DNA from: Alteripontixanthobacter muriae | GTDB lineage: Bacteria > Pseudomonadota > Alphaproteobacteria > Sphingomonadales > Sphingomonadaceae | Assembly: GCF_013336795.1 (NCBI RefSeq) | Contig: NZ_JAAFZT010000035.1 | Location: 172,353 to 236,352, forward strand | Direction: 5' to 3' | Length of the DNA: 64,000 nucleotides | Shown here: piece after piece, positions 54,787 to 63,642 of the stretch | Layout of the letters: each line of letters starts with the position of its first letter | How positions within the stretch are numbered: the stretch's first letter is position 1 | The notes under the pieces: model-generated | Told to the model about the DNA's origin: nothing | The model's input: the letters and a program-made list of their open reading frames with translations, nothing else | Databases searched by the model: none | Program-made: the position numbers and the translations under genes

Positions 54787-55224
54787 TCAAGGTTCATTTT
54801 TGATCGCGTTTACTCGCCGCTGAATAGATTTATGCCGCTCCAGGCGGCCGAGCATATCCTCAGCTTCTGATATTGTGAGATCAGCGAAATCGTTCTCCCG
54901 CTCATGCTGCAGAATTAGTCCACGCGGTACGAGAGAAGCGACAAGCTTCAAATAGGTGGCGGGGTCATCGGCTCTCAGGACCTCTAGCGCGCCAGCGCCA
55001 TGGTCTTCGAAGTCTTGCGCGATCCTCGAGAGAAATGTTTCGGTTAGCTTATTTCTGGCCCCCCGAGGGCGACCGCCACCGATATTTCCCGGTAGAAAAC
55101 GGCCTGCATCGTCTCGTTCGATCGGTTGACCTTCACGGTGCAAGGGGGATGCGACACTGGATATTTCGGTCGGCGCTGAGCTCGCAGAGAGATTGGCGCT
55201 GGGCCACCCTGATCGTTTGCTCAT
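54787..55224 (-). CDS. DUF5681-like protein
   Basis: This 145-residue protein has the segment AGRFLPGNIGGGRPRGARNK typical of DUF5681, followed by a helical C-terminal half. Such proteins occur in phage-like elements and resemble small terminase or DNA-binding accessory proteins; the Gly/Arg-rich loop could touch DNA. The ATG at 55224 is six bases after AAGGGGG. It is downstream of the primase/RepA gene, across the repeat cluster. Confidence 0.7.
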   Translation of the reverse strand: MSKRSGWPSANLSASSAPTEISSVASPLHREGQPIERDDAGRFLPGNIGGGRPRGARNKLTETFLSRIAQDFEDHGAGALEVLRADDPATYLKLVASLVPRGLILQHERENDFADLTISEAEDMLGRLERHKSIQRRVNAIKNEP

Positions 55225-55290
55225 GATAACCCCCTTCATTGCAGTGGGACTGAGTTTGGATTTGATAAGAATGCGGAGACACGAGTAGCC

Positions 55291-55396
55291 CTCGCGACCC
55301 TCGCGGGCCTTTGCTGCCGCGATACCGAGGCAGATAGAGTACCTCCCCCAGCCGACCCTCGCGGCGGGGGAGTAACCCTATAGGACCCGCGAGGGT
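55291..55396. repeat. iteron-like CCCTCGCG repeat cluster, candidate origin or regulatory site
   Basis: CCCTCGCG occurs in direct orientation at 55291, 55300 and 55356 and inverted at 55388-55395. The last two form a 10-base inverted repeat (55355-55364 with 55387-55396) around a 22-base centre. The cluster lies between the stop of the primase/RepA gene and the DUF5681-like start. Position and repetition fit an iteron origin; only modest AT-richness lies beside it. Confidence 0.5.
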
Positions 55397-55438
55397 GTTC
55401 ATGGTTTTGCGTTCCGCCATGCTGGAAGGAGAAGCTCA

Positions 55439-57613
55439 TCATTTCAATGACGCCGGCCTGTCGGTGGCCGCCAGGGTCGCAGGGATCAGCGCGTTCGATT
55501 TCCCTGGATCGCGCTGCTCGACCAGTGCGGAACTGTCGAGTAAGCGGCGGACGATGCTACGCAGCCTGTCACGCGAAAGACCAAGCCGGCCGGGGACATC
55601 ACTGAGCGTTTTCTGGCTATGCGTGATGCCTTTGATGATCTCGTCAGAAAGGAAGCGCAAAACGGTATCTTCGTCGGCTCGATCCCCTTCTTCTTCGGTG
55701 GGCGCGCCTGCCTCTAGGAACCGGAAGGCATACCCCTTCCGAACGACGTAAAGCTCCTTCTGCGGCTCGCAGTACGAGAGTTTTGCAATGCTGATTTTAA
55801 GACCTGTTTCGTCCTGCGCCAAAGCGACGCCGGTCTGCTTGAGCCAATCAGTTGCCTTGGGCCGATTGATGACAAAAACCATGCGCGAGCCATCCGAGAG
55901 CGCACTGCCACCGCGGCCAGAGTATTGATCTTCCGTTTTCTCGCGGGCGTTCGCCTTGCCGGTGTGGTGAACATAGAAAACAGCGCAGGCGAGCAGCTGC
56001 CGCAGGCGACGCGCGGCCTGAATCAGGCCCTGTTCTGCGTCGTTTACACGACCTTCGCCTACACCGAAGGAGACGGCTGGGTCGATTATCAGAAGGGATA
56101 GCTCAAATGGCGCCAATGAGGCCGCAAGCGCATCTACAGCTACAAGGTCGACCTTTACGACGTCGCGATCGACACATGTGAGCCGAACGACGTCGGCTGA
56201 AACATCCATGATGATGATGCCGTCACGAACCGCGTCTACAATCGCCTGTCGATCCGCCTCTGTCTGGAATTCGTGAGAAAACATCGCGGTGATCAACATA
56301 TTCAGCCGTGCAACGAGTATTTCGCGGCTATCTTCACCTGTCAGGAGAGCGACTCTGCCTGGCTTGGTTACTGGGCGTCCGCAGAAGTCGATGCCCAGCA
56401 CAATGTGGATAGCCAGCCAGAGAGCGAGAGTCGTTTTCCCTGTGCCGCCTGCCGCGATCATTGTGCCGACATCCGCATAGATCAGTCGCGTAATGATGGC
56501 GTCCGGTGACGTCCGCGAGACAAGCCACTCGTCGCGGCCGATCGCCACTGGCTGCGGCCATACGCCGCCGTACTGTTCTGTAAAGGCCCCGCCACTGCCG
56601 CGATCTTTGGATGTGCCGCTGTCATTTCGTGAAGAAGCCGAGCGGGGATTCACCCAGCCGTGCCGCTGAGCTTCAACAAAAACGACGCGATACCCGGTCC
56701 GGTCGGCAGAGAGCTGTTCCCATTTCGCTTCGGGGACGCCTGGCTCAACCTCCGGTGATGAGTACGACCAATGGAGAAAAAGATCGCGGCCAGCATCGCC
56801 TAAGTCCTTCAGTGCGCAGCCAATGCGCACCCAATAATCGTACCCGCATTGGGCCGGGATCGCTCCAAGCGCGCTGCGGAGATGCGCTACAACGCTTGGT
56901 TCGGGCTTCGACGGCCCTGGCTTGCGCGCACCTTCGGCGGAGGGCCGAGACCCGAAATGCGCCTGTAGTTGGAATACCGTGGGACGAGCTTGTCCGCTGT
57001 CTGGAGACAACACCTGAGCCGCGCGTGGAACGCGGCCACGCTCCCGCTTACGAGCATTGGGCCAATTCATTGTGCCAGGCAGCCGCATGAGGCGATCGGC
57101 GTTCGTCGCTGCAGGATCGCCGCCGTACCGAACCACCAGCGCCTTGTTTATCTCCTCGCAGGTAGCAATAGCTTCTGGCACCGCATCGATGGGATGATCA
57201 AAAAACCAGAACGCTTGAATGCCGTTTCCACTGTCGATCAGTACCGTCGGCGCGTCGCGCTGAATTTCTGCACAGATGGCCGCTTTGTCGAAGGCTTCGC
57301 CTCCCGAAGGAGGGTCGATGTCTACGAATACAGCTCTCACCCGCCGGATCTGCGCCTTCGTGGGCTTATTACCGCAATCGGCTGCAGGCTCGTTTGGCGT
57401 GAAATATACGTTCTCGCCCGCTACATTCCGTTCGAGTGCAAAAGTGGTAGCTGCACCGATGTCATCACCAAAATACTTTCCACTCGGCGGGCCTCCGTCG
57501 GCCGGAATGGCTGCAAGGTGGATTCCGGCGCCAATGGGGGCGAGGAATCCGCTAATCGCGTTTGGATCCTGCGCGGGCGCGTCGCCAGATCCCCCAGGGC
57601 AAGCGGTCGTCAC
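55439..57613 (-). CDS. primase/RepA-type replication protein of the island
   Basis: The 724-residue protein has an N-terminal primase-like domain with VFVDIDPP (Asp 98, Asp 100) and NADRLMRLPGTMN, a PriCT-like helical region (about 245-320), and a RepA/AAA_25 helicase-type ATPase with Walker A AAGGTGKTT (about 387-395), SLLIIDPAV as Walker B and FYVHHTGKAN. A short winged-helix-like end follows. It probably starts or supports replication of the excised island. The start is a GTG overlapping the AlpA-like stop. Confidence 0.85.
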   Translation of the reverse strand: MTTACPGGSGDAPAQDPNAISGFLAPIGAGIHLAAIPADGGPPSGKYFGDDIGAATTFALERNVAGENVYFTPNEPAADCGNKPTKAQIRRVRAVFVDIDPPSGGEAFDKAAICAEIQRDAPTVLIDSGNGIQAFWFFDHPIDAVPEAIATCEEINKALVVRYGGDPAATNADRLMRLPGTMNWPNARKRERGRVPRAAQVLSPDSGQARPTVFQLQAHFGSRPSAEGARKPGPSKPEPSVVAHLRSALGAIPAQCGYDYWVRIGCALKDLGDAGRDLFLHWSYSSPEVEPGVPEAKWEQLSADRTGYRVVFVEAQRHGWVNPRSASSRNDSGTSKDRGSGGAFTEQYGGVWPQPVAIGRDEWLVSRTSPDAIITRLIYADVGTMIAAGGTGKTTLALWLAIHIVLGIDFCGRPVTKPGRVALLTGEDSREILVARLNMLITAMFSHEFQTEADRQAIVDAVRDGIIIMDVSADVVRLTCVDRDVVKVDLVAVDALAASLAPFELSLLIIDPAVSFGVGEGRVNDAEQGLIQAARRLRQLLACAVFYVHHTGKANAREKTEDQYSGRGGSALSDGSRMVFVINRPKATDWLKQTGVALAQDETGLKISIAKLSYCEPQKELYVVRKGYAFRFLEAGAPTEEEGDRADEDTVLRFLSDEIIKGITHSQKTLSDVPGRLGLSRDRLRSIVRRLLDSSALVEQRDPGKSNALIPATLAATDRPASLK

Positions 57614-57840
57614 GAGCGGGCCGCAAGTTCGCTCGTGGAGGCGACTGACTGCGACAGTCGAGACGAAATCCAGTCTTCAAGGTCCACTACTGTGTAAAGC
57701 GGAATACGCCCGATGCGCCGAAATTTAGGTCCGCCGCCCACGCAAGCCAGCTTCGCAAGAGTCTCCGACGTGTAGGCGCCAACCCGCTGCTGGAGGTATG
57801 CAGCCGCCTGGTCGCGGCGAAGATACTCAGGGTAGTTCAT
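57610..57840 (-). CDS. AlpA/excisionase-like DNA-binding protein
   Basis: This 76-residue protein has the MerR-like fold of AlpA proteins: YLRRDQAAAYL, then KFRRIGRIPLYTVVDLEDWI. Such proteins act as excisionase or as activators of the integrase. Its TGA overlaps the GTG of the primase gene. Its small size and place between integrase and replication genes support the role. Confidence 0.82.
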   Translation of the reverse strand: MNYPEYLRRDQAAAYLQQRVGAYTSETLAKLACVGGGPKFRRIGRIPLYTVVDLEDWISSRLSQSVASTSELAARS

Positions 57841-57927
57841 ATAGCCATCTCCATGATCTGGAATGACTCGTTATTCTTCACATTTTTAGGACGTTGTCGC
57901 TAGGCATTGAGGGCCTGATCAATGACG

Positions 57928-58395
57928 TTATTGAGGGCGCCCAAAGCGCCGAAAGTCCCTCAGCGCGTCTTTTACGAACCTTTCGCTGCATCCTTCTCGG
58001 GTGGCGACGTGGTGTATGACGCGAGCTCGATAGCCGCGAGGGACGCGAGCAAGGATCTTGTCGGCGCGACGGCCGATTGCAACCCAATCAAACTTGGGAG
58101 CGCTTCCCCCCTTTGGCCATACAAGTTCTGCGGTCGTGCTCTTGCCCCCGTCGAACATATCCGCAAGTCGATGCAACATTTCCGGGGGCACCGGGTTGCC
58201 ACTATCGGCGAACGCTCGAAGGCATGTGGCAAGCAGCTTGGGGTTTGGGCCAGTCGCAGGTTCGTCCCACACAGCGTGTAGTGCAAGCCTTCCATTGCTC
58301 TCCACTACGACCATGTTCGGCCCGCGAACACGCTTCCCTTCCACGGCGTCCATCACAGCGCGCCATGAGAGTGGTAGAGGAACCGCATCAGCCAT
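57928..58395 (-). CDS. hypothetical protein with HTH-like end, between integrase and AlpA
   Basis: The protein has 155 residues. The C-terminal 30 (VIHHVATREGCSERFVKDAL, then RDFRRFG) read like a helix-turn-helix, so DNA binding is plausible. The middle has AVWDEPATGPNP and a Cys-containing helix. I chose the ATG at 58395, which overlaps the integrase stop by eight bases; an in-frame ATG at 58413 is possible. It may regulate integration. No named family recognised. Confidence 0.65.
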   Translation of the reverse strand: MADAVPLPLSWRAVMDAVEGKRVRGPNMVVVESNGRLALHAVWDEPATGPNPKLLATCLRAFADSGNPVPPEMLHRLADMFDGGKSTTAELVWPKGGSAPKFDWVAIGRRADKILARVPRGYRARVIHHVATREGCSERFVKDALRDFRRFGRPQ

Positions 58396-59731
58396 GGTCG
58401 GCGGGTCGCTCATGAGCCAAAGGCACCTCAGCCGGCCCCGCTAACGCGGCCGCGATCGTTGCGGCTATGCTATTGGACGCCCTGCGCAGCGGATCATCTG
58501 CGAAGTGGGAGTACCGAGCAGTCGTTGCTGGGGATGCATGGCCCAGGAGCTTCCCAATAATCCCTAGGCCCATGCCCGACGCTGCTCCCACGGACGCGTA
58601 CGAATGACGTAGATCGTGAAGCCGAAGATCGTGCAAGCCCGCGCGAGAGGTAATGCGCTTCCATGGACGTTTCAGGTCGCTGCGGGGCCTCCCTTTCCTC
58701 TCCCCGACGATAACATATGGATTTCCTGCAATCCTCGGAAGTTCGGCCAGGATCTGAAGCGCGGGTGCTCCGAGCAGCACAGTCTTCGCACCGGTTTTGG
58801 AGTCCGCCAAATTCAGGAAGCCGCGCTCAAAATCGACCTGGGACCACTTCAGGTTTAGTATTTCCCCTGCCCGGCAGCCAGTCAGCAGCAGCAGCCGGAT
58901 CGCGGCGATAGCATGTTCGGATATGATCTCGCGCTGATGCTCAGCTTGCTTGGGCCGGTGCTTCGAGTTGGCACTATCATTCAGTTGCCACGGAAGTCCG
59001 GTCGTTTCGGCCTCACGCAGCACCTCTCCCAGCTGCTCTAATTCCATTGCGGACAGGTAGCGTTCGCCTTTGCCATCAGCGTACACCTTAACGCCGATGC
59101 GCGGATTCTTCTCAATGTAGCCGCGTGCGACGGCGTATGAGAAGATGCCCCCTAGCAAGCGTACCGTGCGTGTCGCCGTACCTTTGCCGCCTTTCACAAT
59201 AGCGCGACCAAACTTACCCGTCTTCTCGTCCGTCGCTGTTTTACCGTCCGCAACATCACGCAAGAATTTCTCGACGTCCGCGCGCGTCACTTCTCCGATC
59301 CGCTTGGAGCCCAAGAGCTTCTTGATGTGCCGTTCGATTCGACCCTTGTCGGTTGCATTTGTGGAAGGCTTTTTGTGATCGCTGCCATTGACGACGTAAT
59401 CGTCACAAAGCTGCGCGACGGTCATTTCGGCGCGATCTTTTGCCTTCTGAGCGGCAACATCGTCGCCCAGCTTGGCTCTGGCGAGGACCTTCTCCGCCTC
59501 TTTTCGCGCTTCCTCGTAGGACGGACATCCAGGAACGCCGTATTTACAGATAGTCACCTTGCGCACGGCACTGTTGCGACCACCGACCCGATACTGGGCT
59601 ATAAGCGACTTAACGCCGCTTGGACGCACCCGGCAGCCGAAGCCGCGGAGTACACCGCACCACTCAACATACTCTCTCTCCCGTGCCTGCAAGCGGTCCA
59701 CGATGCTTTTATTGAGCTTTCGCCTAGCCAT
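58388..59731 (-). CDS. int: tyrosine recombinase, island integrase
   Basis: The 447-residue integrase has an N-terminal arm-binding domain (DUF4102-like start, MARRKLNKSIVDRL), a SAM-like core-binding domain (about 105-205) and the catalytic domain with Arg 287 (LTGCRAGEIL), His 372/Arg 375 (HDLRHSY), His 398 (LLGHAS) and Tyr 407 (ARYSHF). All catalytic residues are present. It is transcribed away from attR, 159 bases from it, and should integrate at tRNA-Arg(CCG). Confidence 0.95.
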   Translation of the reverse strand: MARRKLNKSIVDRLQAREREYVEWCGVLRGFGCRVRPSGVKSLIAQYRVGGRNSAVRKVTICKYGVPGCPSYEEARKEAEKVLARAKLGDDVAAQKAKDRAEMTVAQLCDDYVVNGSDHKKPSTNATDKGRIERHIKKLLGSKRIGEVTRADVEKFLRDVADGKTATDEKTGKFGRAIVKGGKGTATRTVRLLGGIFSYAVARGYIEKNPRIGVKVYADGKGERYLSAMELEQLGEVLREAETTGLPWQLNDSANSKHRPKQAEHQREIISEHAIAAIRLLLLTGCRAGEILNLKWSQVDFERGFLNLADSKTGAKTVLLGAPALQILAELPRIAGNPYVIVGERKGRPRSDLKRPWKRITSRAGLHDLRLHDLRHSYASVGAASGMGLGIIGKLLGHASPATTARYSHFADDPLRRASNSIAATIAAALAGPAEVPLAHERPADHG

Positions 59732-59890
59732 TTATTTGTCCTCTGGGCAGCACGGGGGTAGCACGGCACAGGCAAAGACCTGCCATTCCAATTATGCCAA
59801 GACAAGTTGATTTCCGACAAACCACTGGAGCAGCATCGGAAAAAAGACGAAGAGTGATCTCAGGTGAACCCATTACAGCACATTCCGCTT

Positions 59891-59937
59891 CCCTCCGAAG
59901 GCAGAGGTCACAGGTTCGAATCCTGTCGGGTGCACCA
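59891..59937 (+). repeat. attR: right copy of the 47-bp attachment repeat
   Basis: Exact copy of the last 47 bases of tRNA-Arg(CCG), including CCA. Only the anticodon arm to the 3' end is present, so this is not a second tRNA gene. The chromosome resumes on its right. Confidence 0.92.
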
Positions 59938-60020
59938 GCTTTCAAGCCGAATCTGCACCCGAAAAGAAATTTCGCTCATCCGCGGGCAACCGACAGGCGC
60001 AGCGGGAGACGGGTCGCGGG

Positions 60021-60416
60021 CTAAAGCGGCGTGCGAAGTCGTATCGCGGACACCCTGATTGATGACCGGCCGGTCTGCGCGATCTCCCTGGCGCGTTTCA
60101 CGGCAGCCGCCATCTGGGGAGTTGCTCCGCGCCATGCGAAATCGCTACATGTCCGGCTGGCACGGGTTTCGGCGGAAGACTGGACGCCGTTGCGGCAGAG
60201 CATTCGCACCGCCTTGTGCACCCGAACCTTCAGCGTCTTCTCACCGGCTGGGGTGACGAGGTTCAGATCGGCGTAGCTGACGCTGTGCGTGCGTTCTGGC
60301 AGAGGGGCTCCCACCACCGTCTGGGGTTCGGCCAATGCGCTAGGCGCAGAGAGGGTCACGGCAATTCCCGCCGCCGCGAGAGCGGCGAAGGCCGGAGCAG
60401 ATTTGACTTTGGTCAT
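60021..60416 (-). CDS. UrcA-family protein
   Basis: This 131-residue exported protein has a signal peptide to about SALAE and the UrcA pattern: VSYADLNLVTPAGEKTLKVRV, then a Cys pair (MLCRNG, ASRTCSD) that probably forms a disulfide. UrcA proteins are common in sphingomonads and Caulobacter and have no settled function. It is downstream of the LytTR and AsnC-type genes on the same strand, with a 138-base gap. Confidence 0.85.
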   Translation of the reverse strand: MTKVKSAPAFAALAAAGIAVTLSAPSALAEPQTVVGAPLPERTHSVSYADLNLVTPAGEKTLKVRVHKAVRMLCRNGVQSSAETRASRTCSDFAWRGATPQMAAAVKRAREIAQTGRSSIRVSAIRLRTPL

Positions 60417-60554
60417 GGCTTCCTCTTCTCACATCTCCCGTCGATCGGGATCTTGCTGCCATGTTCCGATGATTCGCGCAGGTCTTCATCGTCGAAAACC
60501 CGGCCATTCCTCGGTGAACGAACATTTTAGCGCCGAGATGGCCTGAAGCTTCGT

Positions 60555-60899
60555 TCAGTTGCCCCTGAGTCGCGCGAGAACGCGGGCTGCACGGCTTCTG
60601 TACACCCGTTCGCGGCTGCCATCACCCAGGTGCAGCACGTGGTGCCCGTCCTCGTGGGTGACGCTTTCAACGAAGCTGCAGCGGACGATGGTGGAGCGGT
60701 GGACCTGCGCAAACTGTTCTTCATTCAAACAGCGGGCGAGCGATTGCATGGTCCTGTGGACGAGCCAGCTATTTCCCCCCGCGTGTACCCGCATGTAATC
60801 GCCCTCGGCCGTGATCTTGTCGATATGATCAATATCGATACGTTTCGTGCCATGCGCGAGCGGAACCCAGATCGCGTCGCTACTTTCCGGCAGCCGCAC
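60555..60899 (-). CDS. stand-alone LytTR DNA-binding protein
   Basis: The 114-residue product is a LytTR domain with no receiver: IDIDHIDKITAEGDYMRVH, then VHRSTIVRCSFVESV and a final SRAARVLARL. The start is a GTG at 60899, with only a weak ribosome binding site. It lies 21 bases after the AsnC-type gene, so the two may work together. Confidence 0.82.
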   Translation of the reverse strand: MRLPESSDAIWVPLAHGTKRIDIDHIDKITAEGDYMRVHAGGNSWLVHRTMQSLARCLNEEQFAQVHRSTIVRCSFVESVTHEDGHHVLHLGDGSRERVYRSRAARVLARLRGN

Positions 60900-60920
60900 A
60901 AATCTGCGGCAGACGAAGCT

Positions 60921-61220
60921 CTACTTGCATTCGACCAGGAGCTTTGCGTGTGCGTGCAACATCGGGCGGATGACGCTGTCGAAAGTCGGCATGTCCGGCG
61001 CAGATGCTTCGAGCATGATGTCGTAGGCACCGCTCGATTCAACCAGGTGAAGGACATGCGGGTTCGCGATCAGGGATTCCCTGAAGGCCATGATCTGCGT
61101 GGAGCTTGCCCCGGGGTCGAACCGCAGACAGACAATGCCCCTGATGTCGCTGGGGCTGACCTCATTCGACGTGAAGGACGACGTGGAGGTCTCTGCAGGA
61201 ACAGATCGAGCCTTGTGCAT
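60921..61220 (-). CDS. Lrp/AsnC ligand-binding domain protein without HTH
   Basis: This 99-residue protein has the RAM-type effector domain of Lrp/AsnC regulators: GIVCLRFDPGAS, then MAFRESLIANPHVLHLVESSGAYDIML (given by its ends) and a final VIRPMLHAHAKLL. The usual N-terminal HTH is missing; the first 25 residues are polar. GGCGGAG precedes the ATG. It sits directly upstream of the lone LytTR gene. Confidence 0.8.
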   Translation of the reverse strand: MHKARSVPAETSTSSFTSNEVSPSDIRGIVCLRFDPGASSTQIMAFRESLIANPHVLHLVESSGAYDIMLEASAPDMPTFDSVIRPMLHAHAKLLVECK

Positions 61221-61660
61221 GGCAGAAACTCCGCCTTTCATCCGCAGCAACTGGCAGGAACAGAACCGAAGATAGCGATCGGTGTCTAAAGCCAGCCCAC
61301 CGTCAGCAAACTTGCGACCGGAGTTTGCACAATAAGGTGCCAATCATACCGCCGCCCGCTTGTGATTACAATTCACGCGGATGTGGTTTGCACCCATGCA
61401 AGGAACGCCTGAACTTGCGACCTGGCTGGCGCGCGACCGTTTCTGTCGCATGCCCCTGTCACAGCTTCGGAATGACAAGACGCCGATCACTCCGCCGCCA
61501 TGGGCCTGCCCTCGCTTTCACTGCCATGGACGATTCCTTTCATGGTGAAACCGCTCATATTGCCGCGGCTTTGCATGACATCGTCTTCCGCATGAACCCG
61601 GCCCAATTGCGCGAGCAGGGGCAGGACCTTCTGCATATATACCATGCTATTTAGGGCGAC
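61221..61660. other. intergenic region, mostly empty
   Basis: These 440 bases separate the divergent AsnC-type and AAA ATPase genes. They must hold two promoters. A 42-codon frame from ATG 61526 to 61654 (MDDSFHGETAHIAAAL) ends seven bases before the ATPase start and could be a small coupled gene, but it has no good ribosome binding site. I see no repeats or terminators. Confidence 0.4.
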
Positions 61661-63515
61661 ATGATCCCGCTAAGGGAGGACGGTAGCGACCTGTCGAAGC
61701 GCGATCACCCGGCCTTGCTGCGCAGGCTCGTCTCGGATTTCGAAAGGAGGCCGCTGAACGGAAAGCCGAATGCGCTCGACCGGCGGCTGGACTGGCTGGC
61801 CGAAACGACCGGCATGGCGGAGATCGAACGCCATATCATCGGGATTACAGCGCGTGTCGCGATCTTCGACGTCTGGAGCTCGCTTGCCCAGATTGTATCC
61901 GGCAATCTCGCCAGCGATCTTTCGGCGGCCGCGATCGCCAGCCTGGCGGGGATATCGTCCGTGGATGTCGACCGCCACCTGCAGCCCGGTGCATTTGCTC
62001 AACCGGATGGGGCTGGTCAATGTGGGCGTTGACGGCACCTGCTCTGCCGGAGAAATGCTGAAAGCGGTGGCGAGATCGAGCGCACCGAACGGCCGCGAAC
62101 TGGCATCGAGGCTGATGCCCCCGCAGCGCAGACCGACCCTGCAATGGCGCGATTTCGACCATCTCGGTGCCGAGCGGGAAATTGCAGAAAGGCTTGTCCG
62201 GTCTGGAGAGGGGCTCTCCATCTTGCTCGATGGGCCGCCCGGAACCGGAAAGACTGAATTCGCCATGCTGCTGGCCCGCAGGGTTGGTGCGCACGCTGTC
62301 TTCGCAGGAGAAGCTGACGAAAGCGGCGGGGAGCCGCACCGGTTCGAGCGAACCGGAAATTTCATGCTGCTGCGCGCCATGATGCGCAACGACGCCCGGC
62401 GTATCGTGGTGCAGGACGAGGCCGACGACATCCTGCTGATGAGTGCAGGACATGATCGCGGCAATGCCTCCAAGATCTGGCTCAACAATCTGGTGGAGGG
62501 CAGTGAGCGGCCGACCATCTACATTCTCAACCGGCAGGACATGTTGCAGGAATCGCTGATCCGGCGGATGGACCTTGCCATCGAATTTCCGCTCCCGAAC
62601 AGGGCCGCCCGTGAACGCATCGTGCGGCGGCACGGCCGGCGCAACGGCGTCCGGCTCGGCAAGTCGGACGTAAACCGCCTGGCGGCGATCCCTGCGGCGC
62701 CCGCGATTGTCGGCAAGGCCCTGTCCGGCGCCCGCCGTGCCGATGGTGAGAACAGGGTGGGTGACGCCATTCTGATCGGCGAGGGTCTGGCGACGGCCAT
62801 TATCGGGCGCGTACCGCCTCCAGCCCGTCTGCCGCAAGCCTACGACCCGTCCCTCGCGCTGGCCGATTGCGATCTGGCCCTGATGGCCGATCAGCTGGTG
62901 CAGGCACCCGATGCGGGCTGGAGCCTGCTCCTTTCCGGCCCCAGCGGCACCGGCAAGAGCGCCTATGCGCGACATCTGGCTGAGCGCCTCGGCATAGAAC
63001 TGATCGAGAAGCGAGGATCGGACCTGCTCGGCATGTATTGCGGCCAGACCGAAGCCAACATCGCCGCCGCCTTCCGCGAGGCTGCACACGCGAAGGGTAT
63101 GCTGCTGATCGACGAAGCGGACGATTTCCTGTTCGACCGACGCGAGGCGCAACACGGATGGGAACGCAGCATGGTGAGCGAGATGCTGCGCCAGATGGAA
63201 GCTCTGCAGGCCCCCTTCGTGGCCACGACCAATCTTGCCGAGCAACTCGACCCCGCGACCCAGCGCCGGTTCACGCTGCGCGCCGCCTTCACGGCTCTGG
63301 ATCCCGGCCGGGCTGCCTGCCTGTTCCGCTGCTGGTTTGGCGCCGATCTGCCGGTTGATGAAACCCTTTACGGACAGACCCCGGGCGACTTCGCGGTCGT
63401 CGTGCGGAGAGCGGAACTGCTCGGCGTCAGCGATCCTCGCCACTTGGTGACATGGCTGCGGGAGGAGAGCGTAGCGCGTGACGGTGGCCGATGTGCAATC
63501 GGGTTCGCGGCATGA
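61661..63515 (+). pseudogene. two-domain AAA ATPase gene broken by a frameshift
   Basis: The gene starts at ATG 61661 after AGGGCG, and its first 110 codons read well in one frame (MAEIERHIIGITARVAIFD). Between about 61985 and 61995 the coding pattern moves to the +1 frame, where it continues to 63515 with GPPGTGKTEFAMLLARR and GPSGTGKSAYARHLAERLG (two Walker A sites), LLIDEADDFL (Walker B) and NLVEGSERPTIYILNRQ. The first frame hits a stop at 62030-62032. The two AAA modules resemble the CDC48/FtsH group. Either a real frameshift mutation or a sequencing error. Confidence 0.75.
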
Positions 63516-63642
63516 TCCGATTGTCGAGCGCCGCCGCAATTACCGCCGGATCGTCGTGGCCGTTCCATCTGCTCTCAAGATATGTGTGCAAGATGAAGCT
63601 GATGGACTGGCTCGCAGCGCCGGGCCGGGTTAGGAATGGCGC

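Noticed and set aside
55240..55438. A CRISPR array at the CCCTCGCG repeats
   Set aside because: The repeats are only about eight bases, have irregular spacing and one is inverted; there are no cas genes in the window.
38103..59890. The island as a prophage
   Set aside because: Integrase, AlpA-like and DUF5681-like genes fit a phage-derived satellite, but there are no capsid, portal, tail or lysis genes to support a prophage call.
59891..59937. A second tRNA-Arg gene at the right end of the island
   Set aside because: Only the 3' part from the anticodon arm onward is present; the D arm and 5' acceptor strand are missing, so it is an attachment repeat.
61325..61654. A 109-codon frame before the AAA gene
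   Set aside because: The first 65 codons read as non-coding (Pro/Arg/Cys-rich) and overlap the promoter region of the AsnC-type gene; only the last 42 codons have any chance.
61845..63539. A 564-codon minus-strand frame opposite the AAA ATPase
   Set aside because: The plus strand has two Walker A sites and a Walker B; the minus frame shows no motif.
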